DNA from: Ligula intestinalis
Taxonomy: Eukaryota; Platyhelminthes; Cestoda; Diphyllobothriidea; Diphyllobothriidae
Direction of reading: 5' to 3'
Assembly: GCA_036362985.1 (NCBI GenBank)
Contig: JAYGXS010000004.1
Span: 67,586,123-67,650,122, forward strand
Length of the DNA: 64,000 nucleotides
A program made the position numbers and the translations under genes. Positions 55,813-64,000 of this stretch are shown piece by piece (the stretch's first letter is position 1; every line of letters begins with the position of its first letter). Under the pieces are notes generated by a model, which was not told the DNA's origin, searched no databases, and saw only the letters and a program-made list of their open reading frames with translations.

Positions 55813-57825
55813 CTATAAGTTATTTTTAAGCCTCTGTAGCAGTAATCAATACATATTAGAATTGCCATTATTAAAATTCACGCAGAAATTTATAAGTTTC
55901 CTAAGTTTGTGTAAAAATAAGACCAAAAATCGCATAAACAAGGAGCAATAGATGAAAATCGATGTATATAAAAGTGGATTTGGGTCTACTTTTAAGGGTT
56001 AAGGAAGGATGATGCAGAATTCGGAAGGCGTTATTAAAATCATGATTTTGCCATTATATTCAATGATGTTATGATAAATTTTCAGTAGCCCAGTAAATAG
56101 ACTTGTCGATTCACGCACCATGGGTACCACGGGTAAACGAAATATAATTTATTTTAAACTATTATGTTCCTCATTCTTCGAAAAAGTCTTTAACCGCATA
56201 CTGTATACATACACATATATTAGCGGTACATATATATATAGATGTCAAACCAGTATTAAACGGAAATTAACTTACATGGCTGTTCGGGACTAACTGTACC
56301 CAAATGATCTACAAAAATAAAACATGATTTTATTTGACAGTAGTAGTTTTAGTCTATTTATAGGTAGCTGAATAACGTTGTCGAAAATTTCGCTAATTGA
56401 AAAACAGTCAACACTCAAACTTGTCTGAAGACTTAAGTTAATTAATTAATTAATTTAAGTCTCCTCACAAGTTTGAGTGTTTAAGTTTGAGTGTTTTACA
56501 TGAGTAAACCCATGTAAAATTAAGTGAACATGTATGTTTACATAATTATTCGTTCCAAATTAAAAGAGTTCACCTGATTAGCTGTATGCGCGAAAATGGT
56601 ATCTTTCGATTTTTAGATGTGTTAGAATGAAGATATACACTCGTCAATGACCATAATAATTCATTATTTCGTTCATGCGCAGCAGGCTGGGTTTGTATAT
56701 TCAATTGTATTCAATTTGAATTTCTATTATCATTATCAGTTTATCCAAATAAAAAGGAAAGTTTCTTTAGTGAACATTAAATACTTAAATGGTCAAAGCT
56801 TTGAACCTACTCATTGGTGAAAAACGACCACGTCCAACAAACAGAAAATATTAACCGCCAAAAGTGCGGCCAGGAAAGTAAGGTCAGTGTATTAGTCGCA
56901 TATGATCTACATAAACAAAGTCACAATTAAGACTTGTTTTCTCCATTTTAGAATTCAATTTATATCGTTGTAGTAATTGAACCATCAAAGTTCAATAGAG
57001 TGCGAAAAATTCCTGCTGTTGTTCCTCTTTTCTCTTCGCATCGAAACAATTTATCAGTATGCAATACTTCGTAATCAAAAATACTGGTTAATATTCTTAA
57101 CAACATTTATATATTATCAACAGATTGCGTAAATTTGTACGAAAAGACTTAAAGACGTGAATAATCGCCTTTTTTCATTGGGAATTATTCGCGATCTTTC
57201 AGGATAGAACAACGAGCTAGATGCTCAATAATGGAGCGTGAGACTATCCGACGGTAATCCACCAAAGACACGGGCATCAAAAACTTGTATTTTTCGACCG
57301 TTCAGGAATGTCAACAGGCAAGCGAGCAGGTAGAAATATGGCAACTGCGGACTTCCAGATTTATTGTGATGACAAATCTGCTGCGCCGTTAGGTCTATAA
57401 AAAAAATCGAATTCAAAATTCACTAAGGATAATTTCTCAGACTGATACACCGTTGATTTGTTGCTGAACTGTTAAAAGAAAGAGAGGACCTTACTTTTTT
57501 GAATGGAAGAACTAATTTAGGGAAGCAATTTATTTCTAAGTGGTTGAGTGGGGGCGCATATGGTAGTAATAAATTACGATTAGTAAACCAAAACTCCACT
57601 GAATGAATATGACTTTCACAGACCAGCGCAGAACTTAGAAGCGAAAGCAGTAGCATGTTGGTTGGATAAAATTTTTCTGATATGTCAGAGTGCAAATTTT
57701 ATCGCGGAAAACGAACGGTGCCAAGTCAAATAAAAAACATTGCCCTATTGCGCTTCTGTGGTCTACAAAATATCCATAAACCAATTGTCCCACTGCGGTC
57801 AGTCATTACCCCACCTATAATTTGC
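55813..57825. other. AT-rich DNA with one large palindrome
   Basis: Apart from the palindrome at 56411-56480 and a TA run at 56225-56242, I see no gene or element. Confidence 0.35.
56411..56480. repeat. Near-perfect 35-bp-arm palindrome
   Basis: ACACTCAAACTTGT (56411-56424) pairs with ACAAGTTTGAGTGT (56467-56480), and AGACTTAA with TTAAGTCT. The centre is a TTAATTAAT run, and arms differ at only a few positions. A second small hairpin, TTTTACATG/CATGTAAAA, follows at 56494-56519. Confidence 0.8.
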
Positions 57826-57829
57826 CAGT

Positions 57830-58632
57830 ATGGATGCACTCCCTTTGAATTACCTGTTTTTTTCAAATTTAAATCCCAAGAGTTAGATACAATGTTAACA
57901 AGTTTTTAGTCAGGAAAGTAAAGATGGTCATAGCGTACAATGTTTCAAGTTTTATTTGTCACGTAGTTCACGTTGTGCTGTAAAATACGTATATTAAGTC
58001 GGTGTATGAATGTTTCCACAGATTAGGACATAACAATCACCTCAGGTAGATTATTCTAGGGGTCCACTACCCGATAAGAGAAAAAATACTTCCTCACATC
58101 CAATCCTCCTTGGGGCACATACAGTTTGAAGGGATGTGCCTGTATATGAGTTATAGTGGCAAGCTGGAAAAAGTCGTCACACATTAGATCACAGTACAAG
58201 CCACGCACGATACAAAAGGTCTGTATCAAATCGTCCGCATAACTGCCTGTAACTCAGAGAACAGATATTTAGGTAATTTAGGTGGATCTCATGCGGTAGT
58301 GCACATTGGCCCCTTACTAATTTTGTAGTCCGCTGCTGTACCATTTCAAGTGCGTTATAATTCTGCTGCATTCACGGTCTCCAGGCTTGTATCGCGTATC
58401 CAAGGTGTCGCCTTATAAAGGTATCGAATATGTGATAGGTGGATATGCCCGTTACAAATTTTTTAATGAATCTTACATTTTGGGATATCTTTGTATCCAC
58501 ATTGAGCCTGCCTCCTCCATGCGAGATCATTGCATGGAAAATGGCATGCAAGAAATCACACTGATTATCTCGGCCTATATCGGGATAAGTCTGCATCCAA
58601 TCATTCGTCAAATAGGGGGAAACGTGCACTGA
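57830..58632 (-). pseudogene. Family B 3' end (B3), uninterrupted copy
   Basis: Minus strand: HIFDTFIRRHLGYAIQAWRP (58372-58460), MQQNYNALEMVQQRTTKLVR and LNICSLSYRQLCG (58189-58371), then a frame with HPFKLYVPQGGLDVRKYFFS (about 58085-58140). It matches B4 at nucleotide level across the coding end and the first part of the 3' UTR (both have ATTGTTATGTCC and CAGCACAACG). B3 retains the site where A2 is inserted in B4, and 24 bp that B4 lacks. The 3' hairpin near 57840 is decayed. Confidence 0.82.
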
Positions 58633-59345
58633 AAGCTTGCAAGAATTCGCTCAGTCAGGGCGCATCCGCCAAGCAATTGCACGTACGAGACGTCCACATA
58701 CGAAAACGCACTTTCCTATATTATTCTATGAATGCGTGTCTTAGAAGGCGCTCGCCTAGGAAACCGATATGATAAAGACACCGACGGGTCAGCTTATTGT
58801 TTTTCAGTTTCTGAATATGATAAATGAGAACCACATAAAAGCAGATCATACGGAAACGGACCACCAGTTTTTATATTTGGAAACTGATGTAAGTGCTTGT
58901 GCGTGGCTGGTGCCTTTTGCTACTTGCACTGCAGCTCTTAATTCCAGGATCTAATTAAACGAATCTTTTACGACTTGCTCACTCCGAAGTACATTCCTTT
59001 GATAGCATGTCTGTCAGACCATAGCTGAAGTGGACTGAATACCGGAAAGCAGATGAGTAACGATGAAGGACGCATTTATAAGACCCAGATTCTCAGCTGC
59101 ATCGTGGATTGGCGCATAATCGATTAAATGCTCGTTTATTGCTTTCGTTAGCACCAGTGGCTTGATTATGGTCAAGATGCCACACTTACTTTTATAAAAA
59201 CTGCAAGTTGTACGACTAAATGTCTGGTGAGAGTTATTATATTGCAAGGCTTGTCCTCTTAAATTGGTGAACGTCAACTGGAAAATATTTTGTTAATTTG
59301 TTGCGGTTGTGGCGCCGAAATTACTTTAAGAACACCTATTAATTT
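58633..59345. other. Unclassified DNA between B3 and B4
   Basis: Frames 58769-58954 and 59014-59277 show no domain. The right part could hold eroded endonuclease sequence of B4. Confidence 0.3.
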
Positions 59346-59670
59346 CTGAGGGAATCTTTAGGTTTATCCATATAAAATGGCGTTCTCACCAGAAAGCACA
59401 TAAATTAATCACGTAGGCACACTGATATGACTAGTTGCTTAGACCTAGTCTTCACCAAGCATCCCGAACATATAGGCGAAGTATGCTGCCTACCTTCACT
59501 AGGTCGAAGTGATTATGCTGTACTTTCGTGGGATAATGATCTTTATTCGTTACCCCCTACAGTAGACGAACCAACGCCGAATATATGGCGAGGTGACTTA
59601 TCTCAAATAAGAGTAGAGGCATTACAAACAGACTGGGGTCTGCCTTTCTCCGGGGATGTCATTTAGGACT
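59346..59670 (+). pseudogene. Family B endonuclease C-terminal part (B4)
   Basis: The frame 59427-59666 reads SCLDLVFTKHPEHIGEVCCL, PSLGRSDYAVLSWD, then IWRGDLSQIRVEAL. LDLVFT...PLG.SDH is the end of the apurinic-type endonuclease of CR1-like elements. The catalytic His of SDH is Tyr here (SDY), so the enzyme is dead. The endonuclease N-terminus is not recognisable. Confidence 0.72.
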
Positions 59671-60610
59671 GGAACAAATTGAAGGAGAGGTTGTTGTATC
59701 TAATACACAGTCAGTGTCAACTTTCAGTGCCCCAGGTACCTAGCCGACCTCAATGGCTGAAGAAAGATCTCAAAAGAAAGATCAAATAAAGAGGAAAGCT
59801 TTGGAAGAAGTTTTCCAACACAAGCTTCAACGAAGCTTTTAAAAGTACAAAATCCAGCGGAACAAGGTAAAACAAATGGTCTTCAAAGGGCGACGAGTCT
59901 TTGAGAGCGATTTAATTTGTCGAGTTGTCAAAAATCCAAAGTTGCTATACAATTATTTGCGGAAAAGCACACGCAACAGGAAACCGATTCCTGTTATGCA
60001 AAATGATTATGGACTCGAAATCTCCGACTGTGAAGACAAAGCGGAGCATTTTGCTGAGATCTTTCAGTCGATTTTCACCATAGAACATGCCTTCGTCGCA
60101 ACTGTTGACGAGGTCATTGGAGCACCAATTATTGAGGATATTTTGTCAGGAGCAGAGAAGATTTTCCAAGAACTAAAAAGCTTGAAGGAATGTAAATTTC
60201 CAGGTCCAGATGGAATTCCTGCCAAATCGCTCAAGGAACTTGCTAGCGAGCTGGCTAATTCGCTTTCCATGGTGTGCCAGAAATCGTTTGATTCTGGAAC
60301 ACTTCCTCCGGATTGGAAATTAGCACATATTACATCACTTTACAAAAGTGGTAGTCGTGCATCTGCGAACAACTACAGATTCGTGAGTCTGACCTCCATA
60401 AGTTGCAAGGTAATGGAGAAGATCTTCAAAAAGCAATTTATTATACAATGTGAAACTCACAATATTTTGTCAAATGCGCAATTTGGCTTTCGCAGGGGTA
60501 AGTCATTTGTAACGAACTTGTTTTATACGATGCAAAGCTGGGCAAGGGTACATGCAGCCTACATTGATTTCCGGAAGGCCTTCGATGATGTTGCACACCA
60601 ACGTTGAGAC
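59671..60610 (+). pseudogene. Family B reverse transcriptase, N-terminal half (B4)
   Basis: The 243-residue frame 59876-60607 starts in the linker (VVKNPKLLYNYLRKSTRNRK), then DKAEHFAEIFQSIFTIE, KFPGPDGIPAKSLKEL (RT entry), LPPDWKLAHITSLYKSGSR, YRFVSLTSISCKVMEKI and LSNAQFGFRRGKSFVTNL. It ends with AAYIDFRKAFDDVAHQR, the first catalytic Asp region. It is one of the longest intact stretches in the window. A frameshift near 60600 separates it from the YADD half. Confidence 0.88.
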
Positions 60611-61217
60611 TGATGTGTATCGGATGAAGACTTCTTACGTATTCGAGAATTATCTCGCTGGTTGTCCCCAAAGGGTGTGTTTAGGACGACATCAATCAAG
60701 GCCGACAGTCATCGAAAGCGGAGTCCCTCAAGGTTCAGTACTCGGACCCACCCTGTTTTTCTTTTTCGTTAATGATTGTGTACAGGAATCGGACTGCGAA
60801 TGCGCCATGTTTGCAGATGATGTAAAAATATGGAAGGTCATCAAGTGTGCTGTCGATGATGATAACTTCCAGGAAAATCTTTGTCGATTAAACGATCGGT
60901 CGCATAGATAGCTGCGGTCCTCCAATTCGAACAAATGCTTTCTGCTGCGCATGGGAAATCGAAATTCGGTCCCTGAACGACCCTAACATCTGAACAGAAT
61001 CCCACTCCAAGAAACAGAAATGCAGAAAATTCTCGGAATCTGGATGGTAGACAACCTCAAACCTTCCACACAATTTTGTAAGGCGGCTAAAACTGCAATT
61101 TTAATGTTTTACGCCATCAGGCAGGCATTCACGATTATTGACGAAGCCTGTTTCTCGAAGATCTTCGGTACCTGCATAAGGCCACACCTTGAATACGCGA
61201 TTTAAGCCTGAAGACCG
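60552..61217 (+). pseudogene. Family B reverse transcriptase, C-terminal half (B4)
   Basis: The frame 60552-60911 gives VIESGVPQGSVLGPTLFFFF and VNDCVQESDCECAMFADDVK, so the catalytic FADD is intact. 61020-61205 continues with MQKILGIWMVDNLKPSTQFC, FYAIRQAFTIIDE and CIRPHLEYAI. Stops lie near 60909 and 61206. It is cut at about 61220 by element A2. Confidence 0.86.
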
Positions 61218-61220
61218 TGG

Positions 61221-61906
61221 CTGCTCCACATCTAACCGTCCTCGCTTTTTTACCTCCAAATATGCTTTTATTTGGAACAACCTTCCACTCGATATTAGAC
61301 TGCCTTCTACAGAATCGATTTTTAAAGGTAAATTACATATGAATTTAACTGTAGAGGAAATAAAGTCGTTACTCTCTGTTTCCTTTCCAAACACGCAAGT
61401 TGTAGATTTTGAATAGCGTCCTCCTGGCATTTGACGCTCTTCCCAGGATACTAAAATGGTTTCTAAATATGTTTGCATTTTCCTCTGCAGAGTCAAGGAT
61501 CACATCCAAGGGTTGTAAAATCTTCTCCGTTTTTGCAACCTTCGCTGTGGTCTTCGAAATTGGCTCTGGAATCTGGTGAGTCGCAACTCGATGATATTGC
61601 CATGACTTCTTCTGCCTTCTCCTGTTGTCCCGGTTGACCCCTTCTTAACTCAACGATATATTATTTTTTCCCAAACTAACCACACCAAACCCTATTACCT
61701 ATTTAGGCAGTTTTTTCTCCTATAGTTTTTTGGAACTCAGTGGCCCGCTGAACTCATCCACCGATTTAGGAGTTTTTTTTACTGGCGATGACAATTATTT
61801 TATAAGAGTTCACTGTTTATCATCATTGTTTTTATTTTCACGATTGCACTAAGTTTGTAACGACAGGGCCCCTTGGCCCTTAAATATACAAATTATTTAT
61901 TTATTT
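61221..61906 (+). pseudogene. Family A 3' end nested in B4 (A2)
   Basis: The frame 61189-61416 contains RPRFFTSKYAFIWNNLPLDI then SIFKGKLHMNL, matching the A1 C-terminus (RSLFFASRYSFRWNNLPIVI, FKRRLHIYL). A 3' UTR of about 490 bp follows, then hairpin AGGGCCCCTTGGCCCT (61865-61880) and an ATTT tail (about 61892-61908). Both borders are defined by comparing with B3, which lacks the insertion. A 5'-truncated copy. Confidence 0.82.
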
Positions 61907-62450
61907 ATTATAACGTACTTGAGAGGGTGCAACAGCGGGCCACAGAGTAAGTAAGAGCCCAAGGTTCACTACCATATGAGATGCACCTAAATAATTTGTA
62001 TCTCTATCCTCTTAGTTATAGGCAGTTACGCGGAGATTTGACACAAACATTCCGCATTGTGCGTGGCTTGGACTGTGCTCTAATGTGTGACGACTTCTTT
62101 CAAATCGCCACCAAAACTAATCTTCGGGGAAAACCCTTCAAACTGTATGTGCCCCAGGGACGATTGGACGTGAGGAAGTATTTTTTCTCTAATCGGGTCG
62201 TGGCGATTGTTATGTCCCAATCTGTGGAGACATTTAAACACCGAATTGATATACACATGCTGCAGCACAACGGGAACTATGTGACAAATTAACCTTGAAA
62301 CACCACTGCACCATGTGATGGTCTATATTTTCCTGACTGAATACTTGTTAAAAAATTTTATAACTCTTGAAATTTTGACGTGACAAACAGGGAGTTCAAA
62401 GGTGCAAGCCTATTTTTCCCTCAAATATACTGACTGACTGACTGACTAAC
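61907..62450 (+). pseudogene. Family B C-terminus and 3' end (B4, continued)
   Basis: After A2, B4 resumes at a TATAACG (near 61909) with a VLERVQQRATE-like stretch, then the frame 61981-62292: LYPLSYRQLRGDLTQTFRIV, RGLDCALMCDDFFQIATKTN, LRGKPFKLYVPQGRLDVRKY and FFSNRVV. The conserved WN.LP box is missing because of a 24-bp in-frame deletion relative to B3. The 3' hairpin lies near 62390-62425 and a TGAC tail at 62435-62452. Confidence 0.84.
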
Positions 62451-62455
62451 TGCTT

Positions 62456-62840
62456 GTGGCCGTGCCAGCCACCGGTAAAATTCGTTGAAATACTTGCTTG
62501 AATTTCTGGTCCTACCCATGCCAGAAGAGCGCTGGGTGAATCAGTACTTATTTATAACAGCATATTTTCCATCTCATAAAAAGCCAATAGAAAATAATAA
62601 TAACATAGGATTGAAACGTCGATTACCATACAATCCAAACCCATGATATCTCAGACAAGCAAGGATGCCGGCTTTCGAACGAATTCGGTCTCGGTCGCCT
62701 TCAGAAACTAAGCTCGGCACATGACTACATAAGAAGCATGCATTTTTCATTACTTTTGGAGGCGCATATAAATTCAAATATATTCTATAAGAAATGCGTA
62801 TGTACTCATTTTGGAAAAAATGTGTCTTCCTTGAACAAGG
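62456..62840. other. Spacer
   Basis: Contains frames on the minus strand only (62574-62984) without a known domain. The right part runs into R1 copy 3. Confidence 0.3.
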
Positions 62841-62844
62841 TGTA

Positions 62845-63085
62845 TTCATCCATTCTGAAAAAAAGATTGTAAGATTATTTGAGACCGTGAAATTGCAATT
62901 TATAAAGCATCGTAGCTGTGCAATTATGTTGTTTCTTATACGGTATACGCATAGCCCACATCCCTTAGAAAATTTTATAAGCATTATACAACTTCTTATT
63001 CATAATGTAGAGAAATTTGTGATTTTCCTTAGATGGAGGTACAGAATGTTGGTTCAAAATCCTGAAGGCAGGCATAACGGCAGGT
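62845..63085 (+). repeat. Dispersed repeat R1, copy 3
   Basis: TTTGAGACCGTGAAATTGCA, then GTAGAGAAATTTGTGATTTT and AAAATCCTGAAGGC, in the order seen at 42196 and 46465. More diverged than the other two. Confidence 0.5.
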
Positions 63086-63110
63086 GAGGACCGAAATGAT
63101 TCAATTCACC

Positions 63111-63905
63111 TCAGTCCATCTTCATTAAGGCATTGACAGGTGAACACTGAAAACCCTTCCCTAAATTTTGCGAAACTTTTCGCGCGTAGTTAAAGCACAG
63201 AGGAAAGTGCAACACCCCATACTTAGAAAAACCCATAGTTGATGCTAAGTTGACCGCCGATAGTTTCAATGCGTTCCTATCCAAAACGTTTAGTGAAAAC
63301 TCGTTCGCTGCATTCCCGGCTATCCGGGCTTGGACGGGTGCCGTCCTCGAAACCACAAGTATTACCCTCTAGAACGTGACTGAAGCCATTCGTCGTTTTT
63401 GTCAATCTTATAGTCTAGGACCAGATAGCGTCCCAGTTAGCCTTCTAAAAGCTAAAGCGAATTATATTTTTTCATGTATTCTGTGAAAGATATTTTATCT
63501 TGCGCTTGAGAGCGGAATCTTTCCTTCGTTGTGAATGGAATCGCACATACTGCCTATTCCCAAGCATGGCAGATCGATGTCATTTGACAGCTTTAGTCCA
63601 ATAAATACAATTTCCGCCGCCTCGAAGATTCTGGAGACCTTGATCAAAGAAAAAATGATGCGTCACTTGACAGAGAAAAACCTGCTTCATGCAGCTAAAC
63701 ATCGATTTCTCGAAAAAATATCGTGTAACACCAGCCAGCTCTCATTCTTTGATTATGTGCTACAATCTACTGACAGCGGTTTTGCCCTTTATACCGTCTA
63801 TTTTGATTTTAATAAGGCCTTTGATCGGGTCGATCATAACCTCGTCCTTCTGCAACTGACCTCTTTCGGCATAGGTAGCAAGCCTCTGAACTTAATATCT
63901 TGAGG
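63111..63905 (+). pseudogene. Family D copy, RT N-terminal half (D2)
   Basis: The frame 63535-63903 reads LPIPKHGRSMSFDSFSPINT, SAASKILETLIKEKMMRHLT, TEKNLLHAAKHRFLEK and YFDFNKAFDRVDHNLVLLQL, closely matching D1 (9970-10295 minus). 63150-63480 matches the D1 linker, including GPDSVPVSLLK, with frameshifts and a stop. The match ends abruptly at 63905, before the catalytic YADD, and unrelated sequence follows to the window edge. D2 and D1 are opposite in orientation. Confidence 0.83.
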
Positions 63906-64000
63906 AACAAGAATGGCGAGGTAGACCTGAAAATCTTCAACGGGAAGATAATTCAGAAGAAAGCATTGAACCAAACCATAATACTCCGAACGACGGTCAG

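Overview
The window looks like repeat-packed, non-coding DNA from an animal nuclear genome. There are no bacterial-style operons, long ORFs are rare, and almost everything recognisable is a broken retroelement. The mix is non-LTR retrotransposons of a CR1-like type, Penelope-like elements (PLEs) with GIY-YIG endonucleases, one Ty3/gypsy fragment, tRNA-derived SINEs and a mariner-type MITE. That mix fits a flatworm, perhaps a diphyllobothriid tapeworm; the taxon is inference. I recognise no intact host gene, rRNA, functional tRNA or CRISPR array.

Layout. 0.7-3.8 kb: minus-strand non-LTR remnants (families B and A), with family A split inside its reverse transcriptase (RT) catalytic motif by a block of inverted SINEs. 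4.1-6.7 kb: GC-richer unclassified DNA with a promoter-like CCAAT/TATA cluster. 6.7-11 kb: RT fragments F1 (minus) and F2 (plus), then the most complete non-LTR copy, D1 (minus). 11.4-12.1 kb: SINE pieces around a 391-bp MITE with TA target duplication. 12.5-14.4 kb: family B copy B5. 15.3-27.6 kb: a PLE-rich zone with a nearly whole RT/GIY-YIG element (17.4-19.2 kb, minus) joined head to head to a PLE 5' part (19.2-20.1 kb, plus), plus four further GIY-YIG fragments and several hammerhead-ribozyme-like motifs. 28-32 kb: SINE-like and unclassified DNA with a telomere-like tract. 32.6-33.3 kb: 3' end of another non-LTR element (E1). 34.7-37 kb: a tRNA-like sequence, a long inverted repeat and a diverged direct duplication. 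40.1-40.7 kb: family D 3' end. 42-47 kb: unclassified dispersed and tandem repeats, a PLE fragment and a tRNA-like unit. 51.4-55.8 kb: unclassified DNA and a Ty3/gypsy RNase H-integrase remnant. 57.8-62.5 kb: two family B copies, one carrying a nested family A insertion that the other lacks. 62.8-63.9 kb: an unclassified repeat and family D copy D2.

How the parts relate. Nothing suggests cooperating genes. The order comes from layered insertion: elements sit inside elements, and several copies share 3' ends made of a short GC-rich hairpin followed by a microsatellite tail. The most interesting material is (i) the PLE copies with adjacent hammerhead-like motifs, (ii) three head-to-head inverted arrangements of repeats, and (iii) several repeat families found only by comparing parts of the window with each other, which I cannot classify. 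All similarities were judged by eye; no alignment or search was run.
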